A stretch of DNA of 64,000 nucleotides from Enterococcus sp. DIV1094 (GTDB taxonomy: Bacteria > Bacillota > Bacilli > Lactobacillales > Enterococcaceae): NCBI RefSeq assembly GCF_017316305.2, contig NZ_CP147250.1:1322001-1386000 (forward strand). Direction: 5' to 3'. Shown piece by piece: positions 50,060-58,227 of this stretch. Position 1 is the first letter of the stretch, and each line of letters starts with the position of its first letter. The notes beneath the pieces were generated by a model. It searched no databases and was not told the origin of the DNA. It saw nothing but the letters and a program-made list of their open reading frames with translations. The position numbers and the translations under genes are program-made.

Positions 50060-52342
50060 ATGAACTATAAAGAATTATTACTGCATCCTCGTTCACTGCC
50101 GTTTATTAGTCAAGCCCGCTTTGGGATTGAACGTGAAGGCCAACGTGTGAACTTCTCTGGAGAGCTGGCAACAACGAATCATCCTGAGATTTTTGGGGAT
50201 CGTACGTATCATCCATACATCCAGACAGATTTTAGTGAAACTCAAGTCGAATTGATTACTCCGGTAACGGATTCTATCAACGAACTTTTTAATTATTTAG
50301 AAGCAATCTATGACGTCGCTTCACGCTCGATGGCAGATGATGAAATGATCTGGCCATTAAGTATGCCTCCTGCTTTACCTGAAAAAGACGAAGATATCAT
50401 GATCGCAAAGCTTTCTAATTTCGAAGATGTCTTGTATCGTCGTTATTTGGCAAAAGAATATGGCAAACGCAAGCAAATGGTCAGCGGGATCCATTTCAAC
50501 TTTGAATTTGGTGATGATCTTCTGCAAGCTTTATATACACAACAGGCAGAATTCACTGATTTTGCTGCATTTAAAACAGAATTGTATTTCAAAACAGCTC
50601 AGAATTTCTTGCGCTATCGTTGGTTAATCACTTATTTATTCGGAGCATCCCCTCTAAGTGAAGACCACTATTTCGTTGACAAACCGGCACCAGTAGAACC
50701 TGTGCGCAGTATTCGCAATAGTTCCTATGGTTATACGAACCATCCGAATGTCAAAGTATCGTATGCTTCTCTGCAACAATATTTGTCTGATATTGAAAGA
50801 ATGGTCGAAGAAGGTAAATTATCTGAAGAAAAAGAATTTTATGCACCGATCCGTTTCCGTGGTGGAAAACGAGTAGCTGATTTGGCGAAATCGGGTATCC
50901 GCTATATCGAGTTGAGAAATATTGATTTAAATCCCTATGCACGTGTCGGTATCAGTCAAGAACAAGTGCAATTTTTACAATCGTTCTTATTGTATATGCT
51001 ATGGACCGAACACGATGTAGCAGTTGATCGCTGGGTCGACGAAGGTGAACAGCGAAATGAACACGTATCGCTAGAAAATCCCGTGACTCAAACTGCTTTT
51101 TATGATGAAGGCATCCGTCTTCTTCAAGGGATGAAAGAGATGCTTGTGGCTTTAGGACAATCTGAGCGCCTAACAATGATTGACGAAATGATCGAACAAT
51201 TTGATCATCCAGCTGAAACTCTGGCAGGGAAGATTTATCAACAAGCACAACAAACAAGTCAACATGCGTTTGCCTATGCTTTAGGAAAACAGTATGAAGA
51301 AGAAAGCCATGAACGATCCTATCAATTAGCAGGATTTCGTGAAATGGAGCTGTCGACACAAATCTTGATGTTTGATGCGATCCAAAAAGGCATCCAAGTG
51401 AAAGTATTAGATGAATCGGACCAGTTTCTACGCTTGCAACACCAAGATCATATTGAATATGTGAAAAATGCCAATATGACAAGTAAAGATAGCTACATCG
51501 TCCCATTGATCATGGAAAATAAAACAGTGACTAAAAAAGTTTTAAAGGAAGCCGGTTTCCGTGTACCTGAAGGAGCCGAATTCGATTCGATCGAAGAAGC
51601 TTTAACTGCTTATCCACGGTTTGCAGAACAAGCTTTTGTCATTAAACCGAAATCGACAAATTACGGATTAGGGATCACGATCTTTAAAGAAGGAGCTTCT
51701 TTAGAGGATTACCAGGCTGGTTTAGCAATCGCTTTTCGTGAAGATACTTCTGTACTGGTTGAAGCATTTATGCCAGGAACAGAATATCGTTTCTTTGTCA
51801 TTGACGGCCAAGTAAAAGCCATCTTACTTCGTGTCCCTGCCAATGTTGTGGGTGATGGAAAACGAACAGTGGAAGAGCTTGTTGCTGAAAAAAATCTAGA
51901 TCCATTAAGAGGAAGTCACCATCGAGCACCATTGGAATTGATCCAGTTAGGCGAACTCGAACAGTTGATGTTAAAAGAACAAGGATTAACAATCCATTCT
52001 GTTCCTGCAAAAGATCAAGTCGTGTACTTACGCGAAAATTCCAATATCAGTACAGGTGGGGATTCAATTGACGTGACGGATGAATTTTCCGAAGCATATA
52101 AACAAATTGCACAACAAGCGGTAGAAGCCTTAGGAGCAAAAATCAGTGGGATCGACCTGATCATTCCAGATAAAGATATTGATCCTCAAACAGATGAGCA
52201 AGCCTATGGCATCATCGAAGCCAACTTCAACCCAGCGATGCACATGCACGTCTATCCATTTGCTGGAAAAGGCAGAAGACTGACGATGAACGTGTTGGAA
52301 TTGTTGTATCCTGAAGTAATCAAGACACGAAAAGAGAACTAA
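50060..52342 (+). CDS. gshF: Bifunctional glutamate-cysteine ligase / glutathione synthetase
   Basis: 760 aa, the size of fused GshF (GshAB). N-terminal gamma-glutamylcysteine ligase domain (about 1-450, with FGIEREGQR and the ETQVELITP segment); C-terminal ATP-grasp domain (about 490-755, VIKPKSTNYGLGI, the EAFMPGTEYR and IEANFNPAMHMH blocks). Makes glutathione from Glu, Cys and Gly in one protein, as in enterococci, streptococci and Listeria. TTGGAGG precedes the ATG; own promoter and terminator. Confidence 0.97.
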   Translation: MNYKELLLHPRSLPFISQARFGIEREGQRVNFSGELATTNHPEIFGDRTYHPYIQTDFSETQVELITPVTDSINELFNYLEAIYDVASRSMADDEMIWPLSMPPALPEKDEDIMIAKLSNFEDVLYRRYLAKEYGKRKQMVSGIHFNFEFGDDLLQALYTQQAEFTDFAAFKTELYFKTAQNFLRYRWLITYLFGASPLSEDHYFVDKPAPVEPVRSIRNSSYGYTNHPNVKVSYASLQQYLSDIERMVEEGKLSEEKEFYAPIRFRGGKRVADLAKSGIRYIELRNIDLNPYARVGISQEQVQFLQSFLLYMLWTEHDVAVDRWVDEGEQRNEHVSLENPVTQTAFYDEGIRLLQGMKEMLVALGQSERLTMIDEMIEQFDHPAETLAGKIYQQAQQTSQHAFAYALGKQYEEESHERSYQLAGFREMELSTQILMFDAIQKGIQVKVLDESDQFLRLQHQDHIEYVKNANMTSKDSYIVPLIMENKTVTKKVLKEAGFRVPEGAEFDSIEEALTAYPRFAEQAFVIKPKSTNYGLGITIFKEGASLEDYQAGLAIAFREDTSVLVEAFMPGTEYRFFVIDGQVKAILLRVPANVVGDGKRTVEELVAEKNLDPLRGSHHRAPLELIQLGELEQLMLKEQGLTIHSVPAKDQVVYLRENSNISTGGDSIDVTDEFSEAYKQIAQQAVEALGAKISGIDLIIPDKDIDPQTDEQAYGIIEANFNPAMHMHVYPFAGKGRRLTMNVLELLYPEVIKTRKEN

Positions 52343-52384
52343 AATAAGTCGTTAAAAAGGGCTGTATTAAAAGTATTTAGCCAC

Positions 52385-52440
52385 AATAAGCAATTTGATC
52401 CAAGAACAGCTTGCCTGTTTGGATCAAATTGCTTATTTTT
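52385..52440 (+). terminator. gshF terminator
   Basis: AATAAGCAATTTGATCCAA and its complement form a stem of about 23 bp (2-nt bulge) around CTTGC, followed by TTTTTG. It marks the end of the core block. Confidence 0.93.
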
Positions 52441-52702
52441 GAATCAATTACTATTGAATATTTTGAATATTGCTTACGCAGTCTAGTAGTGCTGTTATGA
52501 GGAATATTCTGGTCTTGTTCAAAAGACAAGGATGTAGTTACAAACCTGATGAAATTAGGTAACAATATCTATCTAATCGAACTTTCATCCCATGGCTAGT
52601 GATGAATTGTTATACTGTTTTTGAAAGTGGTACAAAAAATATAGGGAGGAATTTTTTAGCGCAAGTAGTAAATATACCAACTTACATAAGGAAATAAAAC
52701 GC
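52441..52702. other. Gap before the LXG relic
   Basis: No gene supported. An orphan ribosome site (GGGAGGAATTTTTT at about 52644-52657) has lost its start codon and is followed by 15 codons in frame with the LXG gene (SASSKYTNLHKEIKR). This looks like the scar of a deleted small partner gene. A TGTTATACT extended -10 lies at 52608-52616. Confidence 0.4.
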
Positions 52703-53213
52703 ATGAGTATCGACATGTACCTAGCCGATTCCCTGACACAAGCCAGTAGCACTAGTCACTTTTGCCAAAAACAAGTCACTGATTACCAGAATCTCCAACA
52801 AGTGATTACCCAGTTCACCTTACAAATGCCCAATCTTAAAGGAAAAGCGTACGATGCAGAGAAAGCCTATTTTTCTCAAGTACTTTACCCACTCGTCCAA
52901 GGATAAATCTTACTCTCCGAAGCGGTCGAAAAAGCAACAAAACGATTTCCTCAAGAATACATAGAACAAGTTGATTCCATTACCTTAAAACAATCCGAAT
53001 TAGAAGCACAGATTCGCCAAATGAATCAATTTATCACTCAAGCAGAAGGAATAAGGCAACTGCTTCTTTCACCTTATATGCCAGAAGAACATTAAGGGTT
53101 TCAACTCAATCAAATACGTTGTTACTCGCAATGTACCATCTGGAATTGATAGAAAAACTTTTAATAAATGGCGTTCTAACTATTGGAAAAATAGAGCAAA
53201 TGATTTTAAATAA
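52703..53213 (+). pseudogene. LXG-domain polymorphic toxin relic (type VII secretion substrate)
   Basis: MSIDMYLADS start and L45-K46-G47 followed by KAYDAEKAYF identify an LXG domain. TAA at codon 68 (52904-52906) interrupts it; the same frame then continues for 62 sensible codons (ILLSEAVEKATKRFP onward) to TAA at 53093. A second frame, read from about 53094 to TAA 53211-53213, gives KGFNSIKYVVTRNVPSGI... ending WKNRANDFK, which looks like a toxin C terminus. So a nonsense mutation, a large central deletion and a frameshift have destroyed the toxin while its immunity gene follows 14 bp later. No T7SS core genes lie in the window. Confidence 0.75.
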
Positions 53214-53226
53214 AGGAGATGATGGA

Positions 53227-53697
53227 ATGATCAATGAGTACAATAGGGCAAAAAAAATAATAGAAGAAAATAAGAATATAGCAGACGATTTTGGTGGCGC
53301 TTCTGATACTCTCATACGGTCGGCCCAACTAGAGCTTGAATTACAATTTCCAAAAGATTATCAACTTTTTTTATCATCTTTTGGTGCTTTAACGTTTGGC
53401 TCAATTGAAATTTACGGGGTTTTCAGAGAGGATTTTAAAAATTCTGGTGTTCCTGATACCGTTTGGGCAACTTTGAATGAACGGAAATTAGTAAATATGC
53501 CAAGGCACTTAGTTATTTTGTATAACACTGGAATGGGAGAAATGTATTGCTTGAATTATAAAGAATTAAATGGAAATGATGAACCTAAAATAACCTCATA
53601 TTTCCCAGGTTTCCCTGAAGAATCGCAAAATAATGAAGTTTTATACAATGATTTTGGAGAATTTCTTCTAGATATGGTAAAAGACGAAATCAATTAA
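53227..53697 (+). CDS. SMI1/KNR4 (SUKH) family immunity protein
   Basis: 156 aa from ATG 53227 behind AAAGGAG; the longer frame to 53119 overlaps the toxin tail in another frame. The core RSAQLELELQFPKDYQLFL and FGALTFGSIEIYGV is typical of SUKH-1 immunity proteins, which bind and neutralise the toxin encoded just upstream. The toxin is broken, so this is now an orphan that could protect against related strains. Lower GC than the core genes. Confidence 0.82.
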   Translation: MINEYNRAKKIIEENKNIADDFGGASDTLIRSAQLELELQFPKDYQLFLSSFGALTFGSIEIYGVFREDFKNSGVPDTVWATLNERKLVNMPRHLVILYNTGMGEMYCLNYKELNGNDEPKITSYFPGFPEESQNNEVLYNDFGEFLLDMVKDEIN

Positions 53698-53823
53698 TAT
53701 ATAAACAATTATCTGACGAGGTAGCCTATTAAAACCTTAATTTGATACGTAGAAGAATACTAGTGTGTCTTCATAATAAATTGGATCTATGCTTACAAGT
53801 ATGATTTTCATTTGGATATTTGA

Positions 53824-53958
53824 AGTAATGAAACAGCTAAAAAGAAAAGTTATCTACAAAGAGACAACATAAATTATCGTGCAGATATGATTGACGACAC
53901 TACTGATACTACAGTAATTAATGGTTTGGAATTAGTAATTACAGTGATTCGTAAGTAA
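53824..53958 (+). pseudogene. Second toxin C-terminal fragment
   Basis: 44 codons without a start, after a TGA, reading SNETAKKKSYLQ...INGLELVITVIRK and TAA. The composition and clean stop 13 bp before another small gene suggest the 3' end of a second polymorphic toxin. No homology recognised; call rests on frame and position. Confidence 0.45.
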
Positions 53959-53971
53959 GGGAGATAAGGGA

Positions 53972-54286
53972 ATGAAATATGATGAGTTAGAATTGATGGA
54001 GCTTTTCTTATCTGAAGCTGGGAGTATAACTGATAATATAGGTGATGGCAATATCATGTATAAAATTTCCAAAGATGATTTTAAGTTGAAAATCTTTATA
54101 AGGACTTATGATAGCCAAGTCAGTGTATTTTTGACTTATAAAGAAACGGATGTTTTTTATGGGGATTTTTATAATATTACAGAACTAAAAAAGGAAGACA
54201 TGTATCTAAAGATTTTTAAAGAAAATCAGGAAGTTGTAGAACTTTGTTTTGGGACAGTACTTTCAGTGAGTGTTAGCAATCAATAA
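53972..54286 (+). CDS. Small acidic protein, probable immunity protein
   Basis: 104 aa, acidic, no signal or membrane segment, predicted mixed alpha/beta. AAGGGAGATAAGGG precedes the ATG. It follows the toxin-like fragment in the same way that the SUKH gene follows the LXG relic. I do not recognise the family. Confidence 0.6.
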   Translation: MKYDELELMELFLSEAGSITDNIGDGNIMYKISKDDFKLKIFIRTYDSQVSVFLTYKETDVFYGDFYNITELKKEDMYLKIFKENQEVVELCFGTVLSVSVSNQ

Positions 54287-54399
54287 TTGAAGGGTTGACG
54301 TAATAAAAAAATGGGAAACCGGCAACTATATTTCCTGATGCAACCAGGCAACCATAAAATTAAATAAAGAAATGGTTAATATTTTAAAAAAAGAGAAAA

Positions 54400-54552
54400 G
54401 TGTTAGATATAAATGATGATTTTGGAATAGAAAAATGTTGGGATGAAATGACAAAAAATTTAACAAAGAATGAGGAAGAAACTATAGATTATCTTAATGG
54501 ATGCGACAAAGATGATTTATATTATATCAGTAAAATTTATGAGGATATTTAA
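54400..54552 (+). pseudogene. Immunity-like fragment
   Basis: 50 codons from a GTG without a ribosome site, VLDINDDFGIEKCWDEM... to DDLYYISKIYEDI and TAA. After two stops the same frame yields a further short coding-like stretch to TGA at about 54622. Looks like an eroded small cytosolic protein of the immunity type. Confidence 0.4.
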
Positions 54553-54620
54553 ACTACATAACCCTCAAGAAAAGTAATTACGACTTCTAAATCTTTTGAA
54601 ATAATTGCTAGTGGAAAAGA

Positions 54621-54746
54621 ATGATGAAAATCCAAAATTATGAAAATAAACTAATTCAAGATGATATAGAAGTTGACTATTATACGCCAATCACAGTATC
54701 TTTTTCGGCAAATGATGATAAGTATAATATGGATAGCACTCAATGA
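54621..54746 (+). pseudogene. Short ORF, probable N-terminal fragment
   Basis: 41 codons, MMKIQNYENKLIQDDIEVDY to DSTQ. The ATG overlaps the stop of the previous fragment. No clear ribosome site. Possibly the start of another immunity protein cut short. Confidence 0.3.
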
Positions 54747-54816
54747 AAGTATAACCTCTCCCACTTAAATTAGGTTGAAACATGGAGGAGATAGGACTTT
54801 TTCTGCACCAATAAAA

Positions 54817-54857
54817 AATCATCCACATCATTAGACCTATCTAGTTTGTGGATGATT
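54817..54857. terminator. Bidirectional terminator before the yueI-like gene
   Basis: AATCATCCACA/TGTGGATGATT 11-bp stem with a 19-nt loop. The minus strand has a T6 run directly after the stem, so it mainly ends the yueI-like message. Confidence 0.8.
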
Positions 54858-54936
54858 CTTTTATTCTGGCGAATCGACTTCTGGATTCTGACAAGTTTTG
54901 ATTAGAAACTCCAAGAATCGATTGATCTTTTAGCAA

Positions 54937-55377
54937 TTATTTGAATAATCGGTTCCAAAAGCTTTTTTTCTTTGGTTCTTCTTCTTCTTGTTTCGTTGGA
55001 TATTTTTCTTCTACGTCAATAACGGGTTCATTCACCGCTTCTTTGGTTGCAATCAAAAGACCAATACTTTCCGGATCTTCAGAAACATAATCGTTTACAA
55101 CAGTGAATTTCGTTTGATTTTTCGTTGCCAATTGGATGTATTGATTCTGGATATCGAGGGGCAGGGTCCCATTTATCAGAATAAATGCTTCTGGTCGTTT
55201 CTCTAGTTCTTCTAGAAACTTTGCTTTGTTTGTCGGGTCATTCATTTCAGCAACGGTCATACTAAGATAGCAACGTTCACGGAAGGTACCTAGGTATTTA
55301 TGCTGCTCTTCTGGGTTGACCAAAGGCGTGCCATACATTCCTTTGTCCAAATGATTTTTTAATTCATCTGATGCCAT
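54937..55377 (-). CDS. YueI-like protein (DUF1694)
   Basis: 146 aa from the Met at 55377, 8 nt after AAAGGAGG on the minus strand; the longer frame adds 15 codons upstream of that site. Conserved GMYGTPLVNPEEQHKYLGTF near the N terminus is the family mark. Soluble, acidic C-terminal linker ending in a basic KKKSFWNRLFK tail. Function unknown in the family. Confidence 0.85.
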   Translation of the reverse strand: MASDELKNHLDKGMYGTPLVNPEEQHKYLGTFRERCYLSMTVAEMNDPTNKAKFLEELEKRPEAFILINGTLPLDIQNQYIQLATKNQTKFTVVNDYVSEDPESIGLLIATKEAVNEPVIDVEEKYPTKQEEEEPKKKSFWNRLFK

Positions 55378-55407
55378 CCAATTTACCTCCTTTTGTTCTT
55401 TTAAGTC

Positions 55408-55416
55408 ATTATAACA
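55408..55416 (-). promoter_or_regulatory. Extended -10 promoter of the yueI-like gene
   Basis: Minus-strand TGTTATAAT (TATAAT with TG one base upstream). No good -35 at 17-18 bp. Confidence 0.45.
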
Positions 55417-55482
55417 TAGCAAGGTTCATCCTTGCGTGCTCCCGAATTTAAAGTGTTTCTTCTTGTTTTACTAAAAAAACGG

Positions 55483-55511
55483 TTGCTTTTGTTCAACACT
55501 TCACTTAGAAT
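55483..55511 (+). promoter_or_regulatory. Promoter of the siderophore uptake operon
   Basis: TTGCTT (55483-55488), 17 bp, TAGAAT (55506-55511), directly followed by the Fur box. Confidence 0.75.
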
Positions 55512-55516
55512 AAGAA

Positions 55517-55531
55517 TGAGAATCATTCTCA
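55517..55531 (+). promoter_or_regulatory. Fur box
   Basis: TGAGAATCATTCTCA, a perfect 7-1-7 inverted repeat matching the Fur consensus (TGATAATNATTATCA) with only the central A/T-to-G/C pair changed. It begins 5 bp after the -10, so bound Fur would cover the transcription start. Predicts induction by iron limitation. Confidence 0.9.
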
Positions 55532-55550
55532 GTTAGTGAGGTAGAGTAAA

Positions 55551-56501
55551 ATGCGCGTGGGTCGCTTGATTGTTTTGTTAGTTATTTTAAGTATATGTTC
55601 GCTGTTTATTGGTGTGTCACGTGTCGAACTAATGGATATTATTCGATTTGAAGGTCAGAGTATGCAATTGTTATTGGCGACGCGTTTTCCGCGGACGATT
55701 TGTCTATTACTTGTTGGCGCAACGAGCAGTATTTGTGGCTTGATCATGCAGCATTTGACTCAAAACAAGTTTGTATCACCAACAACAGCAGGGACGATGG
55801 ATAGTGCCAGATTGGGTATCTTAATGGTGATGCTCTTTTTACCGAATGCCTCTCTTTGGCTTCGTTCAGCAACTGCTTTTTTATTTGCTTTTGCCGGTAC
55901 ACTTTTATTTTTATCTTTTTCACGATTTTTCCCACAAAAAAATCAGTTGATGTTACCTTTGATCGGCGTGATGTTAGGAAATATTATTGGATCTGTTGCG
56001 ACGTTTTTTGCGTATCAGTTTCAACTAGTGCAAAACATGTCATCTTGGCTGCAAGGCAATTTCGCCACAGTCATGCGGGGAAATTATGAGTTGTTATATG
56101 TCACGATTCCGTTATTACTTATTTTAGCTTTTTTTGCGTATCAATTTACGATCGTAGGATTAGGGGAATCTTTTGCAGTGAATTTAGGGATGAATTATCG
56201 CAACATGCAATTATTTGGGATCGGCCTCGTTTCTTTAGCCAGTGCGATTACATTGATCATGGTTGGTACCATTCCTTTTCTAGGTGTGATCATTCCGAAT
56301 ATCACCGCAAAGCTTTATGGGGATCAAGTACATAAAACATTGGGTATCACAGCGATTTTTGGAAGTATGTTTTTGCTGATTTGTGATATGATTGCGCGTC
56401 TTGTGATTTTTCCTTATGAGATTCCAGTCAGTGTGATCGTGGGGATCATCGGTGGCGTGATTTTCCTTTACTTGTTAGTAAGGGGGCGCAAGCATGGGTA
56501 A
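55551..56501 (+). CDS. Iron-siderophore ABC permease (YclN/FatD/CeuB type)
   Basis: 316 aa FecCD-family permease, about nine helices. The SICGLIMQHLTQNKFVSPTT block (about 60-80) and TAGTMDSARLG are typical of the catecholate/petrobactin branch. GTGAGGTAG is the ribosome site. First gene of permease-permease-ATPase-binding protein, the YclNOPQ order. Overlaps the next gene by 8 bp. Confidence 0.92.
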   Translation: MRVGRLIVLLVILSICSLFIGVSRVELMDIIRFEGQSMQLLLATRFPRTICLLLVGATSSICGLIMQHLTQNKFVSPTTAGTMDSARLGILMVMLFLPNASLWLRSATAFLFAFAGTLLFLSFSRFFPQKNQLMLPLIGVMLGNIIGSVATFFAYQFQLVQNMSSWLQGNFATVMRGNYELLYVTIPLLLILAFFAYQFTIVGLGESFAVNLGMNYRNMQLFGIGLVSLASAITLIMVGTIPFLGVIIPNITAKLYGDQVHKTLGITAIFGSMFLLICDMIARLVIFPYEIPVSVIVGIIGGVIFLYLLVRGRKHG

Positions 56502-57453
56502 GAAAATAACTAGTCTATTTTTACTTTTAGTGCTACTCGTGATCGGCGTGTCGATTGGCTATTTGACGATCAATACGTATGGCAACTGGTCGTTTGCTTG
56601 GGCGTTGCGGAGTAAGAAAATCATGGCATTCATTTTAGTCGCACTCGCTACAAGTAGTGCGACGGTCAGTTTTCAAACCATCACTCAAAATCAATTTTTG
56701 ACCCCCTCTGTATTAGGGCTGGATTCGCTCTATGTCCTTGTTCAAACGGTCCTGTTTTTCTTGATCGGCGGCGTGACGATGCTCCAGCAAACAGGTACAA
56801 GCTTTTTCTTGATCAACGTAGCATTGATGGTGGGTTTAAGCCAGTTACTGTTTTTCTTTTTGTTACGAAAGGAACAACCTAACTTGTTCTTATTGTTGAT
56901 GACAGGCATGATCCTAGGCACACTGTTCAATAGCATCAGTACATTTTTACAAGTAGTGATGGACCCAAATGAATATGATTTGTTGCAGGGGAAATTATTT
57001 GCTAGCTTTGGAAATGTCCAGACAGGCTATCTCATTCCTGCTGCACTATTGATTGGCTGTTGTTGGTTGTTTCTTTTCTACAAAAGGCATTATCTGGATG
57101 TCTTTCATCTAGGAAAGGATCAAGCAACAAATCTGGGGATCGAGACCAAACGTTTTCAGTTTGCGATTCTTTGTTGTGTCAGTTTGTTGACCGGTACAGC
57201 AACTGCTTTAGTTGGACCAATCACTTTTCTAGGGTTTATTGTCGCAAATGTCAGTTATCGCTTGTTTGCGACGTACAGACATGGTGTTTTGTTAGTCGGC
57301 AGTTTTTTGATTGCGTTCTTATTTTTGACCGGTGGCCAATTGATCGTTGAGCAAGTGTTTGGGTGGAATACGACGGTCAGTGTCGTTGTCGAGTTTACTG
57401 GCGGGATTTATTTTATCACGAAATTGATTCGAGAAAGGAAGGAACTAAGATGA
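56494..57453 (+). CDS. Iron-siderophore ABC permease (YclO/FatC/CeuC type)
   Basis: 319 aa, the second FecCD-type permease, about nine helices, FQTITQNQFLTPSVLGLDSLY near residue 55-75 and VGPITFLGFIVANVSYRL near 228-245. Forms a heterodimer with the preceding permease. Its TGA overlaps the ATPase start (ATGA). Confidence 0.92.
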   Translation: MGKKITSLFLLLVLLVIGVSIGYLTINTYGNWSFAWALRSKKIMAFILVALATSSATVSFQTITQNQFLTPSVLGLDSLYVLVQTVLFFLIGGVTMLQQTGTSFFLINVALMVGLSQLLFFFLLRKEQPNLFLLLMTGMILGTLFNSISTFLQVVMDPNEYDLLQGKLFASFGNVQTGYLIPAALLIGCCWLFLFYKRHYLDVFHLGKDQATNLGIETKRFQFAILCCVSLLTGTATALVGPITFLGFIVANVSYRLFATYRHGVLLVGSFLIAFLFLTGGQLIVEQVFGWNTTVSVVVEFTGGIYFITKLIRERKELR

Positions 57454-58205
57454 TCAATTTAAAGATGGTCGATAAACGTTACCAAGGAAAAACAGTCATT
57501 GATTCCTTGCAATTAGAAATCTCGGATCAACAATTGACTGCCTTTATCGGTCCTAATGGTGCTGGTAAATCAACGGTTCTATCCATGATCAGTCGTTTGA
57601 TTCCTAAAGATGCCGGTGAGATCTACTTGGATCACAACGAAGTAAAAGCTTGGAAGTCAAAAGAAATGGCAAAAAAGCTAGCGATTTTAAAACAATCAAA
57701 TGAGATCAGTATGAAAATAACGGTCGAAGAACTTGTGTCATTTGGACGTTTTCCTTATTCAAAAGGAAAGCTGACTACAAAAGACCATGAAATCATTGAA
57801 GAATCACTCCAACATCTAGGGTTAGAAACGATGAAAGACCAAACGATCGGCACACTTTCTGGAGGACAACTACAACGAGCGTATATTGCGATGGTTCTTG
57901 CACAAGATACAGATTATATTCTATTGGATGAACCACTCAATAATTTAGATATGAATTTTGCAGTACAAATCATGCAAATTTTAAAGCGCCTTGTACAGGA
58001 ATTAGGAAAAACCATCATCATTGTGTTACATGATATCAATTTTGCGGCGAGTTATGCCGATGAGATCATTGCAATGAAACAAGGGAAATTATTTAGGCAA
58101 GGCAAAACAAACGATATCATCAAAAAAGAGGTTTTAGATCAATTATACGAAATGGACATTCGAATCTGTGAAATCGAAGGACGCAGATTTTGTCTTTATT
58201 TCTAA
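57450..58205 (+). CDS. Iron-siderophore ABC ATPase (YclP/CeuD type)
   Basis: 251 aa from ATG 57450 behind AAAGGAAGG; the longer frame from 57363 lies inside the permease. Walker A GPNGAGKST, signature LSGGQLQR, Walker B YILLDEPLNNLD. No CBS or other extension. Coupled to the permease by ATGA. Confidence 0.94.
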   Translation: MINLKMVDKRYQGKTVIDSLQLEISDQQLTAFIGPNGAGKSTVLSMISRLIPKDAGEIYLDHNEVKAWKSKEMAKKLAILKQSNEISMKITVEELVSFGRFPYSKGKLTTKDHEIIEESLQHLGLETMKDQTIGTLSGGQLQRAYIAMVLAQDTDYILLDEPLNNLDMNFAVQIMQILKRLVQELGKTIIIVLHDINFAASYADEIIAMKQGKLFRQGKTNDIIKKEVLDQLYEMDIRICEIEGRRFCLYF

Positions 58206-58227
58206 AAAAATATGAAGGAGCGTCAAA

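Noticed and set aside
52377..52565. Minus-strand ORF of 62 codons after gshF
   Set aside because: Its end lies in the gshF terminator stem and no family resemblance is seen.
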